A stretch of 25,651 nucleotides of DNA from the NCBI GenBank assembly GCA_963997635.1, contig CAXEND010000020.1:1-25651 (forward strand). The letters run 5' to 3'. A program made the translations under genes and the position numbers. This document shows positions 8,905 through 17,534 of the stretch, in pieces. Each line of letters begins with the position of its first letter. The first letter of the stretch is position 1. The notes beneath the pieces were generated by a model. The model was not told the DNA's origin and made no database searches. It worked only from the letters and a program-made list of their open reading frames with translations. Origin of the DNA: GCA-2728135 sp002728135. Lineage in GTDB: Bacteria; Pseudomonadota; Alphaproteobacteria; UBA828.

Positions 8905-10257
8905 TCAACATTCAGTTAACAAAACATATTGGTTAATTGCTGCAGCAAACTGTTGAACAATTTTCATTCTATAATCTTTACTGAGTAATAATTTGCGATC
9001 CTTTTTATTTGTTAAATAACCTAACTCAACCAAAACAGAGGGAACCTCAGGAGCTTTTAATACTCTAAACCCTGCAAAACGATGAGTTTTATCTAAAAGC
9101 TTAGATGTTTTTGAAAGATAAGGTATCAAAATTGAGGCAAATTTTGATGAACAGTTCATTGTTCTTTGCTGTATTAAAGAGATAAGTATTTGGGTTATTT
9201 CTTTATCATAACTATCTGATATATTGATATTTTCATCTATATATGATTTGTTTTCCCTAGCAGCTAGTCGCCCTGCTTCTTTATCAGAAGCTTTATCGGA
9301 TAAAGTATAAATTGCAGCTCCCCTTACCGATTTATTCTTGTGAGCATCTGCATGTATAGAAATAAATAATTTAGCACCCCTAGAACGAGCAAAGTTAACC
9401 CGGTCTGCCAAAGTTATATATCTATCATCATGTCTTGTCATATGCACAAGATAACCCTCACTGACGAGCAATTGAGCTAGTTCACGAGCAAAACTAAGAG
9501 TAATTGTTTTTTCATAGACACGATTACCAATAGTTGCACCAGGGTCCACCCCCCCATGCCCCGGATCTAACACAATAACAGCATTTTTTCTATTCAAAGG
9601 CCTCATTGGAGATGGCATGGGTATAGATTTATACTTAGTAGTTACTTTTGGTATAATTTCTTTTTCTTTCCCTATGTTTCTTGATTCAATATTTTTATGA
9701 GGTTCAATAAGAAATTTTTCTTTTTCTATTATCTTTGGAGGCACTCTGGATTTAATAATGTTTTGATTATTAGTTTTTACGGACTCATTAATTAACTGGA
9801 CGGATTCTTCTTTAAAACCCCCTAAGATTGAAGATTCTAAATCGATTATTGCACTGTATCCGCCTTGATTTTCTATTTTTTTTATAAAAGCTTTCTTTAT
9901 CTTAACTGGTCCTAATAAGTCCAATACAACTCTAGAGGTCTTATTATCGAACTTTCCAAAGCGAACCGCCTTTATATTGCCTTTATTAATTGGTATATCC
10001 TTGCGAGATAAAGCCCAACTTGCATCTGGCATGTCAATAACCAAACGATAAGGCTGTTTTAGTGAAAAAATCTGGAAGCTAGACGCCGAACTCACATTAA
10101 GAATAAATCTTGTGACGTGCTTACTAGGGTATCCTATACGTGCATCTAATATTACACTGCTAGGATTTGCTAAACATGGGCTAAAAATTAGAATTGATAC
10201 AAACCCTATTATTAGGATTTTAAGTGACCTTATTATTATTAAATTGAACAAAATCAT
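8905..10257 (-). CDS. amiC: N-acetylmuramoyl-L-alanine amidase, AMIN + Amidase_3 (AmiC-type)
   Basis: This periplasmic zinc amidase cleaves between MurNAc and the stem peptide and helps separate daughter cells. With the start at 10257 it has 450 residues: a signal peptide ending near SPCLA, an AMIN domain (about 35-130), a charged linker, and a C-terminal Amidase_3 domain. The latter shows LDPGHGG (Zn His), a KTITL-type helix preceded by the Zn Glu, FISIHADAH (Zn His) and PSVLVELGYLTN (catalytic Glu). The frame stays open upstream to an ATG at 10323, but that would bury the signal peptide behind 22 residues and has no ribosome binding site. At 10257 an AAGG lies just upstream, though with short spacing. 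It is the first gene of the amidase-mrcA-prfB block and is divergent from rne. Confidence 0.92.
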   Translation of the reverse strand: MILFNLIIIRSLKILIIGFVSILIFSPCLANPSSVILDARIGYPSKHVTRFILNVSSASSFQIFSLKQPYRLVIDMPDASWALSRKDIPINKGNIKAVRFGKFDNKTSRVVLDLLGPVKIKKAFIKKIENQGGYSAIIDLESSILGGFKEESVQLINESVKTNNQNIIKSRVPPKIIEKEKFLIEPHKNIESRNIGKEKEIIPKVTTKYKSIPMPSPMRPLNRKNAVIVLDPGHGGVDPGATIGNRVYEKTITLSFARELAQLLVSEGYLVHMTRHDDRYITLADRVNFARSRGAKLFISIHADAHKNKSVRGAAIYTLSDKASDKEAGRLAARENKSYIDENINISDSYDKEITQILISLIQQRTMNCSSKFASILIPYLSKTSKLLDKTHRFAGFRVLKAPEVPSVLVELGYLTNKKDRKLLLSKDYRMKIVQQFAAAINQYVLLTEC

Positions 10258-10341
10258 AAACCTTAAATCATTAAATTCTAATTTTGGTAACATTAAGTAA
10301 TAAAAACTAATAATATTAAGCATACTAATTTGTGATACATC

Positions 10342-10371
10342 TTGTTATCATAAATAATAGACTGATATCAT
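10342..10371 (+). promoter_or_regulatory. Possible sigma70-type promoter for rne
   Basis: TTGTTA (10342-10347) and TATCAT (10366-10371) are separated by 18 bases and resemble -35 and -10 boxes. They lie between the divergent amidase gene and the structured leader, so transcription from here would include the hairpin at 10427-10506. In DNA this AT-rich such matches arise easily by chance. Confidence 0.3.
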
Positions 10372-10408
10372 AGAGTCAGTGCATAAAGAGTTAAAGGAAT
10401 TTGCCCGA

Positions 10409-10506
10409 TACTCGAACGAGTAGAGGCCTAGAGAGGGTGGGAAGAAGATTGTTCGTCGAAACCATATTAATAATCCGAACAAACTTCAAATCCCAAAAAC
10501 TCTAGG
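10409..10506 (+). promoter_or_regulatory. Structured 5' leader of rne (long imperfect hairpin)
   Basis: The 10324-10702 gap has no convincing gene but holds nested complementarity. The outer stem is 10427-10433 (CCTAGAG) with 10500-10506. A middle stem is 10439-10442 (GGGA) with 10491-10494. The inner stem is 10444-10455 (GAAGATTGTTCG) with 10476-10487, with 11 of 12 pairs and a 20-base loop. All three are collinear and form one hairpin of about 80 bases. A short inverted repeat, TACTCGAACGAGTA, lies just upstream at 10409-10422. In enterobacteria the rne leader folds into hairpins through which RNase E lowers its own mRNA; the same role here is an inference. A free small RNA is the alternative. 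Confidence 0.5.
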
Positions 10507-10702
10507 ATTAAAAAAACTGAGGAATTCATGAAGCCGATGATAGTTGAAAAGCAGTTAAATTATAGCACTATTAGAGTTAATCTCAGCAGAGCTAATACTG
10601 CACGCATAATTTGCGATTATATTATCGATGGCACCAACATTTGTGCAAAGCTATTTCAGGACAACCAGAAATATGCTTATGTGCCCCGGAGAATTTACCA
10701 TT

Positions 10703-13255
10703 ATGGTCAAACGAATGCTTGTAGATGCGAGCCACACAGAAGAAACACGCGTGGTAGTCGCAAACGGAACACGATTAGAAGAATTTGATTTTGAGTCATT
10801 AGAAAGAAAGCAATTAAAGGGAAACATATACTTAGCAAAAGTAATGCGAGTAGAGCCCTCTTTGCAGGCTGCTTTTGTTGATTATGGAGGTAATCGCCAC
10901 GGCTTCCTGCCGTTCAGTGAGATTCATCCTGACTATTATCAAATACCTGTAGAAGATAGAGAAGCACTTTTTCTCGAACAGGAAAAAGAATCTGGTATAG
11001 ATGACAATGATGAAATTGAAGAAAATAATATTGAGAATTCAGTAGTAGATGACAATTCAATTACATACAAAAAAGAAGAGCAAAACATCTCTGATAGCAG
11101 TCAGATAGGAGCTAAAGACAAAAGGGAAATTATTGAGGATGCAGAATTTGTTGATACCTCGAACAAAATTAATGTGGCTCTTAAAAGCTCTAATGAAAAA
11201 ATAACAGAATCATCTAATGAAAATCATCAAACCAGAAACAAACATTCCAAGCGTAATGATGTTGAAGAAATAGGTGGAGATGAAATCGACGATATTGACA
11301 TCAGAAGAAGCCATGCTAGCCGGTCATTGTTGGGTAGAAGATATAAAATCCAAGAGGTCATTAAAAAAAGACAAATTCTTCTTGTTCAGGTAGTTAAAGA
11401 AGAAAGAGGAAATAAAGGAGCTGCTCTAACAACTTACTTGTCTCTAGCTGGAAGATATTGTGTCTTAATGCCTAACGCCGTGCGCGGGGGAGGAATATCT
11501 CGAAAAATCACCAGCCAGGAAGATAGAAAACGTCTAAAAACAATCCTAGCTGAGCTTAATGTGCCTGCAAGGATGGGTGTTATAGTTCGAACAGCTGGAA
11601 CTGCGAGAAGTAAGGCAGAAATCCGCCGGGATTTTGAGTATCTTACGAGGCAATGGGAAAAGATACGCGAGCAAACACTCAATTCAATTGCACCTGACCT
11701 TATATACGAGGAGGGTAATCTTATTAAAAGATCAATAAGGGATCTTTATACAAGAGATGTCGATGAGATCCTTGTAGATGGAGACGAAGGTTATCGGGTG
11801 GCAAAAGATTTTATGCGAATGCTGATACCTAGCCATACATCAAAAGTTCAACCTTATAGGGATAGAATACCTTTATTTGCGAGATACCAAATAGAGAGCC
11901 AGCTTGACACTATGTATAGCCCAGAAGTCAAACTGAGATCAGGAGGGTATCTGGTGATAAACTCCACAGAGGCTTTAGTAGCAATAGATGTAAATTCTGG
12001 GCGAGCAACTAAGGAGAGAAATGTCGAGGAAACTGCGCTTAAAACAAACTTGGAAGCAGCCGGAGAAGTTGCAAGACAATTACGCCTTAGAGATCTAGCT
12101 GGACTTATCGTAGTAGACTTCATTGATATGGAAGGCCCCCGAAATCAAAGAGCTGTTGAAAGAAAACTAAAGGAAGCAATGCGTATTGATCGTGCCAGAA
12201 TACAAATAGGTAGAATAAGCCCATTTGGTTTATTGGAGCTATCTCGTCAACGATTGCGGCCTAGCCTAAGTGAAGCAAGTATGGTGACTTGCAGTTCCTG
12301 CAGCGGGACTGGGATAGTCCGCTCGATTGGGTCTTCTGCCGTTCATGTCCTTAGAGCCATTGAAGAAGAAGGACTACGTAATAAAAGTCCCTCTATTTCT
12401 GTCAGCTTACCAGCCCAAGTTGCATACTATATTCTCAACAATAAACGTAAAGAACTAGCCGATATCGAAGAAATTTGCGGATTCAAAGTAACTTTTATTA
12501 ATGAGCCATCTATGGTTCCTCCAATGTATAACATTACACGTAGTAAAGTTTTACCTGTAAATTCTGGTGAATTAGATAAACAAATACAGGATAATCAACA
12601 AGATAAATTAGATTCTAGTGAAGCAACGCATGAGAAAATTAAACGACGCCGCAGACGTCGCAAACCTCGCAAAGAGGAAAACCTCAAAGAAGAGAACAAT
12701 AATATAAAATCCGAGGATAAGAAAATAAATCCACTAAAATCTACAGTTTCTGATTCCTCTCCTGAAAACGAAGAACCTAAATATAAGAATCGCATTCGTA
12801 ATAAGGGTAGACATGATAAAAAGCCAAGGGCAAAAAGTGATAATACAGATCCAGTGGACTATAAAGATACAAGTTTATCAGAAACAAACTCAGAAATAAA
12901 AAAGAAGGATTCAGAAAATACAAATAACTCCGAGACAATAACGTCTAACATTGACGATTCAGAAGCAGTCTCAAAAGTAGAAAATATTAAGCCTCAAGAG
13001 AATAAGAACAAGCCAGAGTCTAAAGCAAAAATTAAAACCCCTAAACCTGCTCGTAAAAAAAATGAAGATAAATCCAAAAAGAAAATTAAGCCTGTAATGA
13101 ATAAAGAGAAAAAACCGAGAAATAGCTCAACAAAAATAATAAAAAAACCAGCCTCTCAAGAAGGACAAGAAACAAAAACTAATGAAGACAGCCCTATTAA
13201 GGCTAATAATGAACCAGCACGCAAAGGATGGTGGCAACGAAAGAACTCTGACTAA
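10703..13255 (+). CDS. rne: Ribonuclease E (Rne/Rng family)
   Basis: This endoribonuclease starts mRNA decay, processes rRNA and tRNA, and scaffolds a degradosome. The 850-residue product begins MVKRMLVDASHTEETRVVV, the alphaproteobacterial N-terminus. An open frame from 10628 would add 25 unconserved residues, whereas GGAG at 10688-10691 suits 10703. The S1 domain (from about residue 36) is split by an acidic, low-complexity insert at about 91-207. The catalytic Asp residues are D429 (VAIDVNSG) and D472 (VVDFIDME), and the zinc-link is C530-SS-C533 before GTG. From about 630 the protein is disordered and Lys/Arg-rich, including a KRRRRRRKPRK cluster that likely binds RNA, and ends with a GWWQRK-type tail. 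The 3' end is six bases from the convergent aminotransferase gene. Confidence 0.96.
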   Translation: MVKRMLVDASHTEETRVVVANGTRLEEFDFESLERKQLKGNIYLAKVMRVEPSLQAAFVDYGGNRHGFLPFSEIHPDYYQIPVEDREALFLEQEKESGIDDNDEIEENNIENSVVDDNSITYKKEEQNISDSSQIGAKDKREIIEDAEFVDTSNKINVALKSSNEKITESSNENHQTRNKHSKRNDVEEIGGDEIDDIDIRRSHASRSLLGRRYKIQEVIKKRQILLVQVVKEERGNKGAALTTYLSLAGRYCVLMPNAVRGGGISRKITSQEDRKRLKTILAELNVPARMGVIVRTAGTARSKAEIRRDFEYLTRQWEKIREQTLNSIAPDLIYEEGNLIKRSIRDLYTRDVDEILVDGDEGYRVAKDFMRMLIPSHTSKVQPYRDRIPLFARYQIESQLDTMYSPEVKLRSGGYLVINSTEALVAIDVNSGRATKERNVEETALKTNLEAAGEVARQLRLRDLAGLIVVDFIDMEGPRNQRAVERKLKEAMRIDRARIQIGRISPFGLLELSRQRLRPSLSEASMVTCSSCSGTGIVRSIGSSAVHVLRAIEEEGLRNKSPSISVSLPAQVAYYILNNKRKELADIEEICGFKVTFINEPSMVPPMYNITRSKVLPVNSGELDKQIQDNQQDKLDSSEATHEKIKRRRRRRKPRKEENLKEENNNIKSEDKKINPLKSTVSDSSPENEEPKYKNRIRNKGRHDKKPRAKSDNTDPVDYKDTSLSETNSEIKKKDSENTNNSETITSNIDDSEAVSKVENIKPQENKNKPESKAKIKTPKPARKKNEDKSKKKIKPVMNKEKKPRNSSTKIIKKPASQEGQETKTNEDSPIKANNEPARKGWWQRKNSD

Positions 13256-13261
13256 AACCCA

Positions 13262-14416
13262 TTATTTAAATCGTACCTTGATCCACTTTTCAATTGACTC
13301 AGCGGCACATTCTATATCATTAGTATGCCCAGCATAAGAAAAGCGTACGTAATTCTGTCCTCTAACCCTATCAAAATCTATACCTGGTGTAGCTGCAACG
13401 CCTGCCTCATGAAGCATTCTCTTGCAAAAATCCTGACTACTATGTGTAAAGGGAGAAACATCTACATATAAATAAAAAGCACCTTGTGCAGTGTTTGAGT
13501 TACCAAAGCCAGATCGCTTAAGAGAAGCCTCAAGAATATCTTTATTTCTTTCATATCGTTTAAGGTTTTCATCTAACTCCTGAGAACTATCAAACGCATA
13601 AATTGCAGATGCTTGAGATAAAGCTGGTGCAGAAATAAACAAGTTTTGAGCCAGACGTTCTATAGGCTTTAGGAATTTTTCCGGGATGACTATCCACCCC
13701 AAGCGCCAACCAGTCATAGCATAATATTTTGAAAATCCATTTATAATTATAGCTTCTTCTGTTGATTTTAGTATGGTTTCTGCACGGCACCCATACGTTA
13801 CCCTATGATAAACCTCATCTGCTATGATGCGTACTTTATTAATATTGCACCAATCTACTAATGTTTTAATTTCTTTATCTTTCAGAATACTACCTGTAGG
13901 ATTTGCGGGACTAGCAATTATCATACCGTCAGGTTTAGCATTTAATGACTCAAGTTGTTCTACAGTAGGTTGATACCTTGAATCAGCTTCAGTGCTACAA
14001 TAAATAGGCAAAAGGCCTAAAGCTTTTAACATATTAGAATATGCTGGATATCCAGGTTCAGTAACAACAACCTTATCTCCCACATCAAATGCAGAAAGTA
14101 GTGATAATAATAGGCCACCAGATGAACCCGTTGTTACAATTATTCTATCCTCAGGAATGTTAAGGTCATAATATTCAAGATAATGAAGAGATATTCTTTT
14201 TCTTAAATCAGGAATGCCAAGTGCATCTGTATAACCTATTCGCCCTGAGTCTAAGTATTTCTGAGCCGCAACACGTACTTTCTCTGGAGCTCCCGTAACA
14301 GGCTCCCCAGTTTCTAAATGCCATATATTTTTTCCTTTTAACTCAAGATTATTGGCCTCCCGCAATACCTCCATTGCATGAAATGGTTGAATATGTGACC
14401 TATTTGATACCTTCAT
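13262..14416 (-). CDS. Class I/II pyridoxal-phosphate aminotransferase (aspartate aminotransferase-like)
   Basis: This 384-residue cytoplasmic PLP enzyme should transfer amino groups between an amino acid and a 2-oxo acid; its true substrate cannot be read from sequence. Fold-type I landmarks are in order: YTDALGIPDLR (62-72), PGYPAY (121-126), SPANPTG with N172, ADEVYH with D200 and Y203, and the Schiff-base lysine K230 in GFSKYYAMTGWRLGW. An Arg in the NYVRFSYA segment near the C-terminus should bind the substrate alpha-carboxylate. The gene starts 22 bases after the stop of the GGT-like gene on the same strand, so they probably form a two-gene operon. No clear ribosome binding site precedes the ATG. 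Confidence 0.92.
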   Translation of the reverse strand: MKVSNRSHIQPFHAMEVLREANNLELKGKNIWHLETGEPVTGAPEKVRVAAQKYLDSGRIGYTDALGIPDLRKRISLHYLEYYDLNIPEDRIIVTTGSSGGLLLSLLSAFDVGDKVVVTEPGYPAYSNMLKALGLLPIYCSTEADSRYQPTVEQLESLNAKPDGMIIASPANPTGSILKDKEIKTLVDWCNINKVRIIADEVYHRVTYGCRAETILKSTEEAIIINGFSKYYAMTGWRLGWIVIPEKFLKPIERLAQNLFISAPALSQASAIYAFDSSQELDENLKRYERNKDILEASLKRSGFGNSNTAQGAFYLYVDVSPFTHSSQDFCKRMLHEAGVAATPGIDFDRVRGQNYVRFSYAGHTNDIECAAESIEKWIKVRFK

Positions 14417-14438
14417 TTAATATGAACTTTACTGAAAT

Positions 14439-16112
14439 TTAAAAACTGACATATATTTTCTCACCAAAACCTCTGGGATCCTTGGCTAAAATACAATTAG
14501 CCTCACTCCCAAAAGATCCATCAGAACAATAAATTGCATTCACTCTCCCCACTTCTGGTGCAGAAGTTACATTATGCCCCCTACCCCTCAGTAACTCGGC
14601 TATTTTCTTAGGAATATCTGGCTCAACAACTACATAATCAGGGCTTCCACCATGATGAAGGCGTGGCCTTAATATAGCATTATTGATGTCATCACCGCCT
14701 AGCAGAACATCAACCATCACACTACTTAGTGCACTTGATGCTGTAACACCACCTATGGCAGCACCTGCTAAAACAATTGATCCAGAATATGGATTTGAGA
14801 TAATTAGCGGGGCATGAGGATATAATCCAAGACTGTGCTTTCTTGGAGATGCAGCTAAAATTATTCCAGTACCGCTGGCCATCTGTCCAGCACCAAATAA
14901 ATTATTCATACTAATTACACATGAAACTGCCATTCCATATGCATCTACAATAATGAAAGTAGTACCTGCTGGGCTTTGTAAAAAACGCAGTGGTTGAGGA
15001 TCTAGGTTTTTTGTAGGCCTATGCTTTTCTGCACTGTAAGACCCCATCGAACTTTCCAGCCGTTGGATTGAAAATACTTTGACTTCTTTATTGTTTGCTC
15101 CAAACCAGTTCCCCCTATCGCTAAATGCCCTTGCACTAGATTCAACAAACAAATGAGCTCTTCCATTTTTGGAAGTATTTTTCCATCTATTATCTCCATT
15201 TAACAAAGCAAATGTTGACATTGCAGTAATACCACCAACTACTGGGAACTTAGGGACGTGAATATAATGGTTTTTAAATCTTGTGGTAATTGTATTTGTC
15301 CACCTAGCTTTATATTTCTTTAGTTCATCAGATAAAATATAACCTCCAGAACTTCTAACAGATTTAATAAAAGTATTAGCTAAATCACCTTTATAAAATT
15401 CTTTCGATCCCTTGACCCTAATCTTTGAAAGTGTCTCAGCTAAATCTCTCTGAATAATAAGTTTACCTTCTCGTAAGGGTTGACCATTTTCATCCGAAAA
15501 AATCTCCATAATATTAGGATCCTGAAATAAAGAACCATGTCTAACAGCTAAGAATAAATCATTTGCTAATGCAGTAGAAATTGGATGACCTAACTGTGCC
15601 ATTCTTTCAGCTGGTGCAATCAATTGTTCCCATCTCATTCTACCATATCTCTCATGTAACAGGTTCATACCCATAACTGAGCCAGGCATTGAAACCCTTT
15701 TTGATACAGAAGAGGGAGTTGATGAAGGGTGATTAGACGTAAGAAACTCAAGTGCTAAAACCTTAGTTTTTCTATCACTATCACCTGGGTGATGAACTAA
15801 ACAAACACCCCCCGACCCTAAACTGGCATTTGAGGGATAAGTGACAGATAAACTAAAAAAAAGGGCTACTGCGGCATCTGCAGCAGAGCCACCCAACTGA
15901 AGTATATTATTTGCGACAACTGCAGCTTGAGGTTCATCAGCAACAACACCTCCATAAAATTGGTCTACAGTTGCCTCAAACTCGTGGTCATTATCTACCT
16001 CCCGTAATACACTACACGCAGAAAGTATTAAAGACATCAAGGCCATAAACAATAATGAGCATAATATACGGGGAACTGAGCTTCGGTATTGACTGGTTAA
16101 AATTTGCCACAT
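14439..16112 (-). CDS. Gamma-glutamyltransferase-like Ntn-hydrolase, predicted lipoprotein
   Basis: The 557-residue product resembles gamma-glutamyltransferases, periplasmic self-cleaving Ntn-hydrolases that hydrolyse or transfer gamma-glutamyl groups. It starts with a lipoprotein signal ending in LILSAC, so C33 should be lipidated. The large-subunit part includes NASLGSGG (95-102) and the RYGRMRWEQLIAPAERMAQLG block (155-175). The likely autocleavage nucleophile is T384 in PAGTTF, followed by a recognisable small subunit with NNLFGAGQM, GGVTAS and RLHHGG. It is divergent from canonical GGT: the usual DFRE..AP gamma-glutamyl-binding block reads LEFLTSNHPS, with no Arg, and the TTH motif is TTF. 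Family membership is firm; the substrate is not. It is divergent from the M48 gene, leaving only 33 bases between starts. Confidence 0.85.
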   Translation of the reverse strand: MWQILTSQYRSSVPRILCSLLFMALMSLILSACSVLREVDNDHEFEATVDQFYGGVVADEPQAAVVANNILQLGGSAADAAVALFFSLSVTYPSNASLGSGGVCLVHHPGDSDRKTKVLALEFLTSNHPSSTPSSVSKRVSMPGSVMGMNLLHERYGRMRWEQLIAPAERMAQLGHPISTALANDLFLAVRHGSLFQDPNIMEIFSDENGQPLREGKLIIQRDLAETLSKIRVKGSKEFYKGDLANTFIKSVRSSGGYILSDELKKYKARWTNTITTRFKNHYIHVPKFPVVGGITAMSTFALLNGDNRWKNTSKNGRAHLFVESSARAFSDRGNWFGANNKEVKVFSIQRLESSMGSYSAEKHRPTKNLDPQPLRFLQSPAGTTFIIVDAYGMAVSCVISMNNLFGAGQMASGTGIILAASPRKHSLGLYPHAPLIISNPYSGSIVLAGAAIGGVTASSALSSVMVDVLLGGDDINNAILRPRLHHGGSPDYVVVEPDIPKKIAELLRGRGHNVTSAPEVGRVNAIYCSDGSFGSEANCILAKDPRGFGEKIYVSF

Positions 16113-16131
16113 ATCAATTAACCCAAGATAC

Positions 16132-16138
16132 AGGAGGT
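16132..16138 (+). promoter_or_regulatory. Strong ribosome binding site for the M48 gene (decides a GTG start)
   Basis: AGGAGGT, a full match to the anti-Shine-Dalgarno sequence, lies seven bases before GTG 16146-16148. It is the strongest Shine-Dalgarno sequence noticed in the window and supports the GTG start placed directly before the signal peptide. Confidence 0.85.
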
Positions 16139-16145
16139 ATTATTT

Positions 16146-17504
16146 GTGGCAAAACTTAGTTTCCTTATTTTCTTTAATCTAATTGTATTTTCTAGCATTA
16201 CAATAACACATTCCTTTTCATATGCTCAGAATTTAAATCTAATACGAGATTCCGAAATTGAAAATACCATCAGAGGTTATTCTTCACCACTTCTTAAAGC
16301 TGCAGGGTTACCAGATTCCTCAGTACGTATTCATATCGTCAATGATAATAATATAAATGCCTTTGTAACCAATGGATTAAACATTTTTATTAATACAGGG
16401 TTAATTATTAATTCTGATAGCATAGGTGAAATAACTGGTGTCATTGCCCATGAAATTGGACATCTTGAAGGTGCACATCTTGCAAGGTCAAAAGAAGCAA
16501 TCAGAAATGCAGAAAATGAGATTATCTTAGCACAGATATTAGGTGCTTTAACTGCAATTGGAAGCCAAAACTCAAAATCAACAGGGAATGCAGCAAGTGC
16601 CATAATATTAGCTGGTTCTGCAACCGCACAGAATAGATTCTTGAGATATAACCGTTCACAAGAACAGGCAGCTGATCAAGCAGCCCTTAAATATTTAGAT
16701 AATACAAAGCAATCAGCAAATGGCTTACTAGCAATTCTTAAAAAATTACAAAAACAAGAAGCAATAAATTCTATTTCACAGAATCCGATATCACGTACTC
16801 ATCCTGTTACACAAGAACGGATTAGACTTGTATCCAAGCATATAGAAACATCTATAAATTCTAACAACCAGCATTCTCCCAGCGAAATATTAAAATATGA
16901 ACGTATGAAGTATAAGCTAAAATCTTTTCTCTCACCTCCAGGTGAAGTAATCAAGTTTATTGATATAAAGAAAAATGATTTATTAAATCGTTATGCAAAA
17001 GCAATTTTAACATTTCGGACATCAGATACAGAACTTTCACTATCTATACTTAATGATCTTATATTTGATTACCCTGATGATCCATGGATACATGAACTTT
17101 TAGGTCAATTCTTGTTTGAGTCAGGGCTAGTAACACAAGCTATTACACCCTATCGTCAAGCAGTATCCATCAAGCCTAAGGAACCTCTATTAAGACTTGG
17201 ATTAGCAAGAGCACAAATCGAATCGGGAAAAAAAGAAAATTTATCTGAAGCTATAAAAAATCTTAAAATAGCTACTCATTTGGAGAAGAGTTATGCACCT
17301 TATTGGTATTTTTTAGCAATTGCCTTTGGAAAATCAGGATATTTTGCGGAAGCCGAATTGGCACTTGCTGAATCTGCATTACTAAGAGGGCAAATCCAAA
17401 AAGCCTTACATCATGCTCAGAAAAGTCTTGAAAACATTGAAACAGACTTACCTGTAAAAAGAAGGGCTCAAGATATTATCAACCTATTAGAAAATAATAA
17501 TTAA
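16146..17504 (+). CDS. Periplasmic M48 metalloprotease with TPR-like repeats (BepA-like)
   Basis: This 452-residue secreted zinc protease resembles BepA, which in E. coli helps assemble or degrade outer-membrane proteins such as LptD. A signal peptide ends near SYAQ (about 27). HEIGH (102-106) supplies two zinc ligands, and E173 in EQAAD is the third, with the conserved D177. H219 in RTHP matches the His that caps the active site in BepA. From about residue 270 a C-terminal half has helical repeats (for example WIHELLGQFLFESGLVTQAI) typical of TPR. The start is GTG with an ideal ribosome binding site. In related genomes a DsbA-like gene often follows; here the convergent thiS-thiG gene comes 30 bases later. 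Confidence 0.92.
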   Translation: MAKLSFLIFFNLIVFSSITITHSFSYAQNLNLIRDSEIENTIRGYSSPLLKAAGLPDSSVRIHIVNDNNINAFVTNGLNIFINTGLIINSDSIGEITGVIAHEIGHLEGAHLARSKEAIRNAENEIILAQILGALTAIGSQNSKSTGNAASAIILAGSATAQNRFLRYNRSQEQAADQAALKYLDNTKQSANGLLAILKKLQKQEAINSISQNPISRTHPVTQERIRLVSKHIETSINSNNQHSPSEILKYERMKYKLKSFLSPPGEVIKFIDIKKNDLLNRYAKAILTFRTSDTELSLSILNDLIFDYPDDPWIHELLGQFLFESGLVTQAITPYRQAVSIKPKEPLLRLGLARAQIESGKKENLSEAIKNLKIATHLEKSYAPYWYFLAIAFGKSGYFAEAELALAESALLRGQIQKALHHAQKSLENIETDLPVKRRAQDIINLLENNN

Positions 17505-17534
17505 ATCTTATTTAACAACAAACATAAATTATTT

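Noticed and set aside
10258..10323. Longer start for the amidase
   Set aside because: It would place 22 residues before the signal peptide and no ribosome binding site precedes the ATG at 10323.
10628..10702. Longer rne start adding 25 residues
   Set aside because: The added residues do not look like RNase E, while 10703 gives the conserved MVKRML N-terminus with GGAG upstream.
11854..12123. ORFs on the minus strand inside rne (also 11434-11682 and 12595-12795)
   Set aside because: They are antisense shadows of a strongly conserved gene, with no ribosome binding sites or recognisable domains.
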